The position numbers were made by a program, and so were the translations under genes. A stretch of 64,000 nucleotides of DNA from Crossiella cryophila (lineage in GTDB: Bacteria; Actinomycetota; Actinomycetes; Mycobacteriales; Pseudonocardiaceae). Below the pieces are notes generated by a model. The model searched no databases. It had not been told where the DNA came from and saw only the letters and a program-made list of their open reading frames with translations. Where the stretch lies: contig NZ_JACHMH010000001.1 in the NCBI RefSeq assembly GCF_014204915.1, forward strand, positions 3,121,001 through 3,185,000, given 5' to 3'. This document shows positions 48,176 to 57,740 of this stretch, piece by piece (the stretch's first letter is position 1; each line of letters starts with the position of its first letter).

Positions 48176-48201
48176 ACGACCGTACGCTACCGTATGGTCG
48201 T
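48176..48201. promoter_or_regulatory. Probable TetR autoregulatory operator overlapping its start codon
   Basis: A 26-bp palindrome from ACGACCGTACGCT to its mirror AGCGTACGGTCGT-like half, with 22 of 26 positions symmetric. It covers TACGCT (48183-48188, possible -10) and the ATG at 48194. Binding would block initiation of a leaderless transcript. Confidence 0.6.
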
Positions 48202-48772
48202 GCCAGCCAAGCTCAGGAAGACCCGCGCCGACTGGACCGCCGCCGCGCTCACCGCGCTGGCCGAGGGCGGACTGGCCGCGGTGGCCATCGAACCCCTGGC
48301 GGCCAGGGTCGGCGCCACCAAGGGCAGTGCCTACTGGCATTTCGCCAACCGGGAGGCGTTGCTGGTGGCCACCCTGGCGCGCTGGGAACAGGAACACACC
48401 GAAGCCGTGATCACGTTGGCGGAACAGGAACCCGACCCGGCCCGGCGGCTCCGGCTGCTCTTCGCCGGGGTGCTGGACCACCCGTGCGGCAACGCGGTCG
48501 AGCTGGCCCTGCTCGCCGCGGGCGAGGACCCGGTGATCCGGCCGGTGCTTGACCGGGTCACCCAGCGCCGGATCACTTACCTGACAACACTTTTCGGCCA
48601 GTGCGGATTCGCGAAGGCGGAGGCCCGCAGGCGGGCGGTGCTGGCCTACAGCGCGTACCTGGGGCACGCGCACCTGTTCCGGATGGCCCCGGCCGCCATG
48701 CCCAGCACGAAGCAACAGCGCCGCGCCCATCTGGACGAGTCCATGGCCGCCTTGCTCAGCAGGCAGAACTGA
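48194..48772 (+). CDS. TetR family transcriptional regulator
   Basis: Repressor of 192 aa. The N-terminal HTH covers about 10-55, with LAEGGLAAVAIEPLAARVGATKGSAYWHF matching the TetR consensus (split here as AIEPLAARVGATKGSAYWHF). The C-terminal ligand domain (60-190) is not assignable. The ATG at 48194 lies in the middle of a strong palindrome, and there is no Shine-Dalgarno. A TTG at 48167 or GTG at 48200 are alternatives. It may control itself and possibly the antiporter downstream, though 208 bp separate them. Confidence 0.92.
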   Translation: MVVPAKLRKTRADWTAAALTALAEGGLAAVAIEPLAARVGATKGSAYWHFANREALLVATLARWEQEHTEAVITLAEQEPDPARRLRLLFAGVLDHPCGNAVELALLAAGEDPVIRPVLDRVTQRRITYLTTLFGQCGFAKAEARRRAVLAYSAYLGHAHLFRMAPAAMPSTKQQRRAHLDESMAALLSRQN

Positions 48773-48980
48773 CCGGAGTTTTCCCGTGACCCGGCCGAAA
48801 CCGGCCGCCCGCAAGGGGTTCCGGGTGGCCGTGAACCGGCGGAGGGGGATTCCCCAAGCCTATCCCGGCGAGCACCTCCGGGCATAGAGTCATGCATAAT
48901 TCATCGCAATTACCGAAAAATCGGTGCTGAGCAGCCACAATGGACACAGCAGAGTCTTAGTCTGAGTCCGGAGGCGCCCT

Positions 48981-50462
48981 ATGACCGACCTGACGACCGT
49001 GCTCGGAATCGGCGCCGGGGTACTCCTGGTGGCGGTGCTCGCCGTGCGCGTGTCCGTCCGGCTCGGCCTACCGTCTTTGTTGCTGTACCTGGGAATCGGG
49101 CTCGTCATCGGCGAGGCCGGGTTCGGCATCCAGTTCTCCGACGCCGGTCTCACCCAGTCCCTCGGCATCGCCGCGCTGGTGCTGATCCTGGCCGAGGGCG
49201 GCCTCACCACCCGCTGGACCGCGGTGAAACCCGCGCTGGGCCTGGGCATCGCACTGTCCACAGTGGCCGTTGGGGTGAGCATCGCGGTCACCGGCGGCCT
49301 GCTGCACCTGATCCTGGACCTGGAGTGGCGCACCGCGCTGCTGTGGGGCGCGGTGCTCTCCTCCACCGACGCGGCCGCGGTGTTCAGCGTGCTGCGCTCG
49401 GTCGGGGTGAGCAAACGCCTCGCGGGCGCGCTGGAGCTGGAATCCGGCCTCAACGACGCGCCGGTGTACCTGGCCGTGGTGCTGCTGGCCGGCACCGATC
49501 CGTGGAGCTGGTGGACCCCGGCGCTGGTGGTCTACGAACTGGCCATGGGCGCGGCGGTGGGCATCGCGCTGGGCTGGCTGGGCGCGTTCGCGTTACGCCG
49601 GGCGGCCCTGCCGGCCACCGGTCTCTACCCACTGGCCACGGTCGGGGTGTGCGTGCTGGCCTACGCCGCCGCCCAGGGCGTGCACGGCGCGGGCCTGCTG
49701 TCGGCCTACGTGGCCGGGCTGGTGCTCGGCAACGCCCGGCTGCCCCACCGCTCCGACACGCTCTCCTTCGCCGAGGGGTTGGGCTGGCTGGCCCAGATCG
49801 GCCTGTTCGTCCTACTCGGCCTCTACGCCTCGCCGTCCCGGCTGCTGCACGTGCTGGTGCCCGCGCTGGTGGCCGGTGGCGTGCTGCTGCTGGTGGCCCG
49901 CCCGCTCTCGGTGTTCCTCTCCGCCACCCCGTTCCGGTTGCCCTGGCGGGAACAGACCTTCCTGGCCTGGTCCGGGCTACGTGGTGCGGTGCCCATCGTG
50001 CTGGCCATGATCCCGGTGACCCAGGGCGTGGAAGGCGCGCAGACCCTGGTCGACGTGGTGTTCGTGCTGGTCGTGCTGCTCACCCTGATCCAGGGCAGCA
50101 CCCTGCCCGCACTGGCCCGCTGGCTGGGCCTGGTGCGCAGGGGGGAGCTGCAGGAGGTCCAGGTCGACGCCGGCCCGCTGGACGAGCTGGGCGCGGAGCT
50201 GCTGCAGATCCGCATCCCCGAGGGCTCCAAGCTGCACGGCGTCTACGTCTCCGAACTGCGCCTGCCCGCGGGCGCCACGGTGAGCCTGGTGGTCCGGGAG
50301 GGCAAGGGCTTCACCCCGCAACCGGTGACCCGGCTCCAGTTCGACGACCAGCTGCTGGTGGTCAGCACCGAGACGGCGCGGGACGAGGCGGAGAAACGCA
50401 TCCGCGCCATCGACCGGGCCGGCCGCTACGCCCGCTGGCGCGGCGAGCGCGGGGAGAGCTAG
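48981..50462 (+). CDS. K+/H+ antiporter-like CPA1 transporter with RCK-C domain
   Basis: Inner-membrane cation/proton antiporter of the NhaP2/CvrA type, 493 aa. About 12-13 membrane helices span 5-385. SSTDAAAVFSVLRS and ELESGLNDAP carry the conserved acidic transport residues. A cytosolic TrkA-C/RCK-C domain (about 400-475, LRLPAGATVSLVVREGKGF) likely binds a ligand; c-di-AMP is the ligand in some relatives. The ATG has GGAGG upstream. The 207-bp leader contains CCGAAAAATCGG but no riboswitch I recognise. Its stop overlaps the convergent gene. Confidence 0.92.
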   Translation: MTDLTTVLGIGAGVLLVAVLAVRVSVRLGLPSLLLYLGIGLVIGEAGFGIQFSDAGLTQSLGIAALVLILAEGGLTTRWTAVKPALGLGIALSTVAVGVSIAVTGGLLHLILDLEWRTALLWGAVLSSTDAAAVFSVLRSVGVSKRLAGALELESGLNDAPVYLAVVLLAGTDPWSWWTPALVVYELAMGAAVGIALGWLGAFALRRAALPATGLYPLATVGVCVLAYAAAQGVHGAGLLSAYVAGLVLGNARLPHRSDTLSFAEGLGWLAQIGLFVLLGLYASPSRLLHVLVPALVAGGVLLLVARPLSVFLSATPFRLPWREQTFLAWSGLRGAVPIVLAMIPVTQGVEGAQTLVDVVFVLVVLLTLIQGSTLPALARWLGLVRRGELQEVQVDAGPLDELGAELLQIRIPEGSKLHGVYVSELRLPAGATVSLVVREGKGFTPQPVTRLQFDDQLLVVSTETARDEAEKRIRAIDRAGRYARWRGERGES

Positions 50463-50899
50463 CCGGTGCAGGCGGTGGGCACCCAGGCCGCGGTGACGTC
50501 GGCGGCGACCACCACGATCGTCCCGGTGACACAGCCGAACTCGTGCCGCACCCCGCGCGCGTCCGGCAGCAGCTCGTCCAGCATCAGGTCCCCGGGCAGG
50601 GTGCCGGGCGGGTCGAGGGTGTACTCGGTGACGCCGGTGTAGCGCAGTACCAGGTCGGCGTCGTGTTTCCAGCAGTTGTGCCGGAGTTCGAGGACGAGCT
50701 GGTCGCCTTCGGTGCGGGGTTCGGTGGGTTTGAGGTCCTTCACGCAGCGCTTGCCGGAGAAGTCGTAGTGCTCAGGGTCGGTGGCGAAGGCACGTGCGCC
50801 CGGCGGCAGGTCGGCGGCCAGGGTGGGCAGCACGGCCAGGTATGCCTCCGGGTCGATCCAGGAGGAGCTGTCGTCCACGGGCACGATCACGTATCTCAT
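50459..50899 (-). CDS. Hypothetical protein, downstream member of a tandem paralog pair
   Basis: Protein of about 146 aa without a recognised domain, probably cytoplasmic. Starts MRYVIVPVDD; conserved features include AYLAVLPTLA, PPGARAFATDPEHYDF, GKRCVKDLKP, LELRHNCWKHDADL and DVTAAW. Four cysteines and His-rich LRHNCWKH suggest possible metal or redox chemistry. ATG at 50899 is used; a GTG at 50917 encodes VADSTAM and its equivalent is conserved in the paralog, so it may be the true start. Function unknown. Confidence 0.7.
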   Translation of the reverse strand: MRYVIVPVDDSSSWIDPEAYLAVLPTLAADLPPGARAFATDPEHYDFSGKRCVKDLKPTEPRTEGDQLVLELRHNCWKHDADLVLRYTGVTEYTLDPPGTLPGDLMLDELLPDARGVRHEFGCVTGTIVVVAADVTAAWVPTACTG

Positions 50900-50920
50900 C
50901 GCGGTCGAGTCTGCCACCGG

Positions 50921-52144
<1,224 letters not shown>

Positions 52145-52149
52145 GCCGC

Positions 52150-52401
52150 TCAACCCTCGGCAGGCCGTTCCCGCTCCGCGGCGATCCGCACCGCCCACTC
52201 CAGGAAGCGGAGCGGGAGGTCGCCCTTGTGCGGGTTGATGCTCACCACCGCGTCCGCCCAGGTCCCGGCGTCCGGGACGGCGATGGCCAGCATGGTGGAG
52301 TTGGGGTCCCAGGCGGGGTCGCGGAACTCGTACACCCACTCCTCGCCCGCGAGGTCGCTGAACTGGATGACCTCGATCTCCCGGCCGTCGAAGGTCGGCA
52401 T
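52150..52401 (-). CDS. Small hypothetical acidic protein
   Basis: Cytoplasmic protein of 83 aa with no recognised family. The ATG at 52401 follows AGAGGAG seven bases upstream, a convincing start. The sequence is MPTFDGREIEVIQFSDLAGE-like with several tryptophans (EEWVYEF, AWDPNS, GTWADAV, LEWAVR) and a conserved-looking GDLPLRFLEW. It lies convergent to the SDR pseudogene and divergent from the M23 gene. Confidence 0.6.
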   Translation of the reverse strand: MPTFDGREIEVIQFSDLAGEEWVYEFRDPAWDPNSTMLAIAVPDAGTWADAVVSINPHKGDLPLRFLEWAVRIAAERERPAEG

Positions 52402-52474
52402 GACGCTCCTCTGCTCCATTTGGCGGACATCGTTTGGGGCCTGACGGTCCGCGCCCAACTGGCTACCTTCATGA

Positions 52475-52510
52475 ACTCCTTCACCCGAAAGGGTGCCCCC
52501 TGTAAGGAGT
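52475..52510 (+). promoter_or_regulatory. SD-sequestering hairpin leader of the M23 peptidase gene
   Basis: ACTCCTT (52475-52481) is complementary to AAGGAGT (52504-52510), which contains the Shine-Dalgarno. Between them CACCC-GAAA-GGGTG forms an inner stem capped by a GNRA tetraloop. TACCTT at 52464-52469 is a -10 that would start the transcript at the stem. This looks like a small translational regulator such as a thermometer or protein/ligand site. Confidence 0.6.
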
Positions 52511-52514
52511 CAAC

Positions 52515-53171
52515 ATGTCGGGGAACCGCCGTTCCACCTGGTTATTGGCCGCGGCCGCGCTGCTCTCCGGTGGCCTGCTGCTCGCGCCGGTCGCGGTGGC
52601 CGCGCCGGTGGCCGATCCGGTGCTCGGGCTGCCCTTCGCCACTGGTCAGCAGACCTATTCGGCCGGGGTGCACTCGGACAACGGGCAGAGCGGGGTCAAG
52701 AACGCGATCGACTTCTCGCCCAGCGACGGCATCGCCAGGTCGGCCGCGGCCGGCACGGTGCGGATGCAGAGCTGTTCCGGTGGCGACTGGGTGACCGTGG
52801 ATCACTCGGACGGGTGGCGTACCGGGTACTACCACCTGGAGGACATCCAGGTTCAGGACGGGCAGGAGGTGGCCGCGGGGACGCCGCTGGGGCGTACCGG
52901 CAACGCGTTGCCGTGTGGTGGGTCGAGCAGCGGGGCGCATGTGCACTTCACGCTGTGGCAGCTCAACGCGGCGCCGAGCACGGCAGCGGACTGGAGCGGG
53001 CTGTCCTATGAAGAGGTGAGCACCCGGGTGGCGGCCGAGGTCGGGGTGCCGGTGGACGGCAAGGTGTTCGGGGCGTGGCGGATCCGGGCGGGGGCGCAGC
53101 AGTACTCCGGGCGCGCGGAGCGGGTCAGCGACGGGTTCAGCGTGACCCTGCCTGGGCGATTCCGGGTCTGA
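52515..53171 (+). CDS. Secreted M23 family metallopeptidase (LasA-like)
   Basis: Zinc peptidase probably cleaving peptidoglycan cross-bridges or other Gly-rich peptides, 218 aa. Signal peptide about 1-30 (AVAAPVAD). H53 and D66 (GVHSDNGQSGVKNAIDF) keep the 13-residue spacing of LasA-type M23A enzymes. H107 (GYYHLED) and H142/H144 (GAHVHF) complete the site. Two Cys (MQSCSGG and LPCGGSS) probably form a disulfide. The SD AAGGAG is in a hairpin. A bidirectional terminator follows. Confidence 0.93.
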   Translation: MSGNRRSTWLLAAAALLSGGLLLAPVAVAAPVADPVLGLPFATGQQTYSAGVHSDNGQSGVKNAIDFSPSDGIARSAAAGTVRMQSCSGGDWVTVDHSDGWRTGYYHLEDIQVQDGQEVAAGTPLGRTGNALPCGGSSSGAHVHFTLWQLNAAPSTAADWSGLSYEEVSTRVAAEVGVPVDGKVFGAWRIRAGAQQYSGRAERVSDGFSVTLPGRFRV

Positions 53172-53817
53172 GCGCGGTGACCGGGACGGCCCGTCGGCGG
53201 GCCGTCCCGGTGCTGTTCGTCACTCCGGCATCAGCCGCGGTGGAACCATTCCTGCACTTCGTAGTCCGGCCGGTTCGGATCGACAAAATCGGTTCTCCAG
53301 ACAATCCCAGCTGACCAGGACGGTATTGCGACATCTTCGCCCAGACGTGCCGCTTGGCGAATCCGTGGTCGTAGAACGCGTGGATGTGACCGGCGGCCTG
53401 GCGGAATTCGGAATTGCTCCAGCCCCAGTCGCAGTTGGTCGGCGAGCACTTGCCGAACAGGCGCATGGTCCAGCCCGCGTCGTGCACGATGCGGCAGATC
53501 GAGCCCTCGCAGACGGTGACCGACTGGCAGTCCCGCAGCTCGGCCCTGGCGATACCGGTGGCGTTCGGATCGGCGTTGTTCCAGTTGCCGTGTTCGACCG
53601 CGTGACCAGTGCAAAGCAGTGGCGAGGCGGCGACGCGACCGGGTGCCGCGAGCTTCGCCGTGACACCCGCGGGCGCGATCTCGGCCGGGATCGGCGGCTC
53701 GGCGGGCGCGGCCTGCGCCACGGCCGCGGCGCCAAGGACCGCGCTGCTCATCATCATCGTGGCCACGGCTAATCGCACAAAGCCGCGCCGAATTCTGCTC
53801 GTGCTGCTTTTCTCCAT
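53137..53817 (-). CDS. Small secreted protein, probable C-terminal frameshift
   Basis: Extracellular protein of unknown function. A basic n-region and hydrophobic core (about 1-37, AVAQAAP) form a signal peptide. The mature part has six cysteines (LLCTGHAVEHGNWNNADPN, CQSVTVCEGSICRIVHDAGW, KCSPTNCDWGW). The uninterrupted frame runs to 53137 through a terminator and into the M23 gene, which is unlikely. One extra G in the CTGGGATT run would give a natural end, IVWRTDFVDPNRPDYEVQEW plus FHRG, with a stop at 53231. So the C-terminus is probably frameshifted. GC is lower than in neighbours. Confidence 0.65.
   Translation of the reverse strand: MEKSSTSRIRRGFVRLAVATMMMSSAVLGAAAVAQAAPAEPPIPAEIAPAGVTAKLAAPGRVAASPLLCTGHAVEHGNWNNADPNATGIARAELRDCQSVTVCEGSICRIVHDAGWTMRLFGKCSPTNCDWGWSNSEFRQAAGHIHAFYDHGFAKRHVWAKMSQYRPGQLGLSGEPILSIRTGRTTKCRNGSTAADAGVTNSTGTARRRAVPVTALRPGIAQAGSR
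53181..53210. terminator. Bidirectional terminator between convergent genes
   Basis: CCGGGACGGCCCG-tcgg-CGGGCCGTCCCGG, a perfect 13-bp stem with a four-base loop. It lies 10 bp past the M23 stop and about 20 bp past the stop expected for the convergent secreted protein in its shifted frame. Confidence 0.8.
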
Positions 53818-54027
53818 AACAGCCCCCTGCGGTGGAGTTCCCGGCCCTGTCGACCGGTTCGGTCAGGCTAGACCGGGAAGAAATATCAACTCGGTGACCG
53901 GTGCGGAATCGCCCCAACCGGTGCCCGATCAGATGCCCGTTCGGCGGGCCGCGCGGATCGGCGGCTTTCCCGGTATCTGGAAGGGGGCTTCCCAAGTCCT
54001 CGGGTCGTCGGCTAGCTTCGAGGCCAA

Positions 54028-54143
54028 GGTCATGAGTACCAGCAACAAGCCCCGGCTCGCTGGTCGGCAACCCTCCTACCGCGGTGGGGTGCTCCGGGTG
54101 AGGACCTGGTCCGTCGTGAGGTGCGACGGGCAAGCGCGGGCCT
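54028..54143 (+). ncRNA. SAM-IV-type riboswitch
   Basis: Sequence GGTCATGAGTACCAGC, then AAGCCCCGGCTCGCTGG, CGGCAACCCTCCTACCGCGG, TGGGGTGCTCCGGG and GCAAGCGCGGGCC match the SAM-IV aptamer of actinomycetes. P1 would pair GGTC with GACC around 54107. CCTCC (54141-54145), just after the aptamer, can pair with the GGAGG Shine-Dalgarno (54168-54172), so S-adenosylmethionine binding probably blocks translation. TAGCTT at 54012-54017 is a plausible -10. The upstream part 53818-54010 shows no gene. Confidence 0.93.
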
Positions 54144-54177
54144 CCCAGCAGGTCCGATCCGGATCCTGGAGGCTTGT

Positions 54178-55560
54178 ATGTCGCTCGCTGTCATCCCGGC
54201 GCAGACCACCCCCGCGGTCACCGCACCCGCTGTCACCACCGCTGCTGTCCCGGTCGTGCCCGCCGTGGTCGGCGCGCACACCACGGTCCCGCTGGTCACC
54301 GGGGAGCGCGTGACCTACGCCAACCTCGACCACGGGGCCAGCGCGCCGTGTCTGGCCGCGGTCCGCGACGCCGTGGACGAGCTGCTGCCCTACTACGCCA
54401 GCGTGCACCGCGGCGCCGGCTTCGCCTCCCAGGTGTGCACCAAGGTCTACGAGCAGGCCAGGGAGGTGGTGCGCAAGTTCGTCGGGGCGCACGCCACCGA
54501 CGTCGTGGTGTTCACCCGCAACAGCACCGACGCGCTGAACCTGCTGGCCCGCAGCGTGCCGCGCGGTGCCAGCGTGGTCACCTTCGACACCGACCACCAC
54601 GCCGCGCTGCTGCCCTGGCGCGGCCCCCGGGTCACCCGGATCGCCACCCCGGAGACCCCGCAGGGCGCGGTCCGCGCCCTGGAGGACGCGCTCAAGCAGA
54701 CCCCCGAGGGCGCGCGGCTGGTCGTGCTGACCGGGGCGTCCAACGTCACCGGCGAGCTGTGGCCGGTGCGCGAACTGGCCGCGGTGGCCCGCCGCTTCGG
54801 CGCCCGGATCGCCCTGGACGCCGCGCAGCTCGCCCCGCACCGCCCGGTGGACATCCAGGCCCTGGACGTGGACTACGTGGTGCTCTCCGCGCACAAGCTC
54901 TACGCGCCCTACGGCAGCGGCGCGCTGGTCGGCCGGGCGGACTGGCTGCACGTGGCCGAGCCGTACCTGGTCGGCGGCGGGGCCACCAAGCACGTGGTGG
55001 ACTGGGGCGACCACCTCGGCGTCGGCTGGGCGCCCGCGCCCGAGCGGCACGAGGCCGGTTCGCCGAACGTGGTGGGTGTGCACGCCTTCGCCAGCGCCTG
55101 CCAGACCATCACCCAGCACGGCTGGGACGCGGTGATCGCGCACGAGACCGAGCTGTTCACCCGGCTGCGGGCCGGGCTCAACACCATCCCCGGCTTCCGC
55201 GAGCTGTCCATCTTCGGCGCGGCCCAGGAACGGGTCGGCGTGGTGAGCTTCACCCTCGACGGCCAGGACCCCGGTCTGGTGGCCGCGGTGCTCTCGGCCG
55301 AACACGGCATCGGCGTGCGCGACGGCGCGTTCTGCGCGCACATCGCCACCCGGCGACTGCTCGGCCAGGCCGGGTCGGACACCGACCGCGCGGTGCGGAT
55401 CAGCCTGGGGCTGGGCACCACCGCCGAGCACATCGACCGGGTGCTGGCCGCGCTGCGTGAGCTGGTCGCGCATGGGCCGGGCTGGAAGTACCAGATCGTG
55501 GACGGGCGCTGGGCGCCGGTGAACGACCCGCGGCCGCTGCCGCCGTTCGTGGCGAGCTGA
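54178..55560 (+). CDS. Class V aminotransferase, cysteine-desulfurase-like
   Basis: PLP enzyme of 460 aa. The ATG at 54178 follows GGAGG; an in-frame ATG at 54121 lies in the riboswitch. The PLP lysine is K240 (LSAHKLYAP), the ring-stacking His is in FDTDHHAAL, and DAAQ holds the PLP Asp. A Cys in VRDGAFCAH occupies the place of the SufS catalytic Cys. An alanine/valine/proline-rich 40-residue N-terminus is unusual. Control by a SAM riboswitch links it to methionine/cysteine metabolism, so sulfur mobilisation is likely. Confidence 0.9.
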   Translation: MSLAVIPAQTTPAVTAPAVTTAAVPVVPAVVGAHTTVPLVTGERVTYANLDHGASAPCLAAVRDAVDELLPYYASVHRGAGFASQVCTKVYEQAREVVRKFVGAHATDVVVFTRNSTDALNLLARSVPRGASVVTFDTDHHAALLPWRGPRVTRIATPETPQGAVRALEDALKQTPEGARLVVLTGASNVTGELWPVRELAAVARRFGARIALDAAQLAPHRPVDIQALDVDYVVLSAHKLYAPYGSGALVGRADWLHVAEPYLVGGGATKHVVDWGDHLGVGWAPAPERHEAGSPNVVGVHAFASACQTITQHGWDAVIAHETELFTRLRAGLNTIPGFRELSIFGAAQERVGVVSFTLDGQDPGLVAAVLSAEHGIGVRDGAFCAHIATRRLLGQAGSDTDRAVRISLGLGTTAEHIDRVLAALRELVAHGPGWKYQIVDGRWAPVNDPRPLPPFVAS

Positions 55561-55606
55561 GCGACGGGCCGGGGCTGGCTGAGTAAGCCCTGGTCCCGGA
55601 GTGCGG

Positions 55607-55621
55607 GACAATGGGGCGGTG
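55607..55621 (+). promoter_or_regulatory. Putative leaderless promoter of lspA
   Basis: GACAAT at 55607-55612 ends six bases before the GTG at 55619. No Shine-Dalgarno is present. Confidence 0.45.
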
Positions 55622-56182
55622 AGCACGGACGACAAGCCGCCCCGCCGCCTGGTGCCCTTCGCCCTGGTGGCGATCGCGGTCTTCGCGGCGGACCTGATCA
55701 CCAAGGACCTCGCGGTCGCCGCGCTCGACGGGCAGCCGCCGGTCCGCCTCGCCGGTGGCGCGCTCTACCTGGTGCTGCTGCACAACCCGGGCGCGGCGTT
55801 CTCGCTGTTCCCCGGGCAGACCTGGCTGCTGACGGTGATCACCGCGGTGGTGGTGCTGGCGATCCTGGCCTTCGCGCCGCGGCTGCGTTCCACCGGCTGG
55901 GCGCTGGGCATCGGGCTGGTGCTGGGCGGCGCCTCGGGCAACCTGGCCGACCGGCTGACCCGCCCGCCCGGCTTCGGCGAGGGCCATGTGGTGGACTTCC
56001 TGTCATTGTTCGCCCCTGATGGCAGTGTGTGGCCGGTGTTCAACATCGCCGACGCGGCCATCGTCAGCGGCGGCGTGCTCCTGGTGTTGCTGGCACTGTT
56101 CGGCGTCGACTACGACGGGCGGGTCGCGAAGCACAGAGCAGACGAGACGAAGGCCAAGGCCACGGTGGAGGAAAACGCGTGA
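55619..56182 (+). CDS. lspA: Prolipoprotein signal peptidase LspA
   Basis: Aspartyl membrane protease removing lipoprotein signal peptides, 187 aa. Four membrane helices. Catalytic pair D126 (HVVDFLSL) and D145 (FNIADAAI), with the 19-residue spacing of known LspA; GNLADR at 108-113. Basic C-terminal tail. Its TGA overlaps rluD (GTGA), the normal lspA-rluD pairing. Confidence 0.96.
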   Translation: MSTDDKPPRRLVPFALVAIAVFAADLITKDLAVAALDGQPPVRLAGGALYLVLLHNPGAAFSLFPGQTWLLTVITAVVVLAILAFAPRLRSTGWALGIGLVLGGASGNLADRLTRPPGFGEGHVVDFLSLFAPDGSVWPVFNIADAAIVSGGVLLVLLALFGVDYDGRVAKHRADETKAKATVEENA

Positions 56183-57105
56183 GTGACCAGAGGACCCTGC
56201 CAGTTCCGGACGGCCTGGACGGCATGCGGGTTGATGCCGGCCTGGCCAAGCTGCTGGGACTGTCCCGCACGATCGCGGCCGGCCTGGCCGAGAACGGCGG
56301 GGTCCTGCTCGACGGTCAGCCCGCCGGGAAGTCCGACCGGCTGATCGCCGGCTCGTGGCTGGAGATCACGCTGCCCGAGCCGGAGCACCCGGTCGTGGTG
56401 GTCCCGGCGGTGGTGGACGGCATGGTCGTGCTCTACCAGGACGACGACATCGTGGTGATCGACAAGCCGGTCGGCGTCGCGGTGCACCCCAGCCCCGGCT
56501 GGACCGGTCCGACCGTGGTGGCCGGGCTGGCCGGCGCCGGGATCCGGATCGCCACCTCCGGCGCGGCCGAGCGGCAGGGCGTGGTGCACCGGCTGGACGT
56601 GGGCACCACCGGGGTGATGGTGGTGGCCAAGAGCGAGCACGCCTACTCCTGGCTCAAGCGGGCGTTCAAGGAACGCACCGTGGAGAAGCGCTACCACGCC
56701 CTGGTGCAGGGCCACCCGGATCCGAGCCGGGGCACCATCGACGCCCCGATCGACCGGCACCCCCGGCAGGACTACAAGTTCGCCGTGGTCGCCAGCGGCA
56801 AGCCCAGCGTCACCCACTACGAGGTCCTGGAAGCGTTCCGGGCCGCCTCGCTGGTGGATGTGAAGCTGGAGACCGGGCGCACGCACCAGATCCGGGTGCA
56901 CTTCTCCGCGCTCAAGCACCCCTGCGTCGGCGACCTGACCTACGGCGCGGACCCGGTGCTGGCCAAGCGCCTGGAGCTGACCCGGCAGTGGCTGCACGCC
57001 CGCACCCTGGGCTTCCACCACCCCGCTGATGAGCAGTGGGTGGAGTTCAGCAGCGACTACCCGGCCGACCTGCAGGCCGCGCTGGACCTGCTGCGCGCCG
57101 AGTGA
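56179..57105 (+). CDS. RluD/RluA family 23S rRNA pseudouridine synthase
   Basis: Pseudouridine synthase of 308 aa. An N-terminal S4 domain (about 10-70) is followed by the catalytic domain with D140 in [12 protein letters not shown]. Downstream motifs are [13 protein letters not shown] and [12 protein letters not shown]. RluD-type enzymes modify 23S rRNA helix 69; the exact target is inferred. The GTG overlaps lspA. Seven bases separate its stop from the convergent LysE gene. Confidence 0.94.
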   Translation: MSDQRTLPVPDGLDGMRVDAGLAKLLGLSRTIAAGLAENGGVLLDGQPAGKSDRLIAGSWLEITLPEPEHPVVVVPAVVDGMVVLYQDDDIVVIDKPVGVAVHPSPGWTGPTVVAGLAGAGIRIATSGAAERQGVVHRLDVGTTGVMVVAKSEHAYSWLKRAFKERTVEKRYHALVQGHPDPSRGTIDAPIDRHPRQDYKFAVVASGKPSVTHYEVLEAFRAASLVDVKLETGRTHQIRVHFSALKHPCVGDLTYGADPVLAKRLELTRQWLHARTLGFHHPADEQWVEFSSDYPADLQAALDLLRAE

Positions 57106-57112
57106 GCCGCGG

Positions 57113-57739
57113 CTAGACCGTCAGCACGGTGTAGGCGGCCAGTCCCAGGTAGACGATGACGGCCAGATCCCGTTGCCACCCAACGAATCGCGGGCGCCGG
57201 GTGAGCAGCCGGTGCAGTGGCGCGCTGAGCTGGACGTAGGCCAGGTCCAGTGCCAGCGCGACCGCGAAACCGACCGCGCCGAGCACCAGCAGGTGCGTGC
57301 GGGTGGTCACCGGATCGGCCCCGGCCGGGACGAACTGCGGCAGGAACGTCAGGAAGAACAGCAGCACCTTGGGGTTGAGCACGTTGATCAGCGCCCCGTC
57401 CAGGAACAGCCGGACCGGCCTGGACCCGACCCCGGAGGTCAGGTCCAGGCCGGCTGACTGGCGGTGGGTGCGCACCGCCAGGTAGACGAGGTAGGCCGCG
57501 CCCGCCAGGCGCACCGCGATCAAGGCCGTCGGCGAGGCCGCCACCAGCGCGGACACCCCCGCCACGGCCGCGAGCACGTGCACCAGGGTGCCCGCCTCCA
57601 CGCCCAGCGCGGAGAGGAATCCGGCCCGCCTGCCCTGGGTGAGCGAGCGGGTCAGGATGTAGACCAGGTTCGGGCCGGGCACCAGCACCAGCGTGATGGT
57701 GGCCGCGACGAACCCGAGCAGCACGGCGGGCGTCGGCAT
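57113..57739 (-). CDS. LysE family translocator
   Basis: Amino-acid or homoserine exporter of the LysE/RhtB superfamily, 208 aa, with six membrane helices. The N-terminal signature VLVPGPNLVYILTRSLTQGRRAGFLSALG (in pieces) is characteristic. FFLTFLPQFV is the conserved central loop. It starts one base after the end of the DUF885 gene, so both are probably one transcript. Confidence 0.93.
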   Translation of the reverse strand: MPTPAVLLGFVAATITLVLVPGPNLVYILTRSLTQGRRAGFLSALGVEAGTLVHVLAAVAGVSALVAASPTALIAVRLAGAAYLVYLAVRTHRQSAGLDLTSGVGSRPVRLFLDGALINVLNPKVLLFFLTFLPQFVPAGADPVTTRTHLLVLGAVGFAVALALDLAYVQLSAPLHRLLTRRPRFVGWQRDLAVIVYLGLAAYTVLTV

Positions 57740-57740
57740 G

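Noticed and set aside
48773-48980. c-di-AMP (ydaO-type) riboswitch before the antiporter
   Set aside because: Considered because such riboswitches control K+ transporters, but I could not find the conserved ydaO blocks; only CCGAAAAATCGG is seen.
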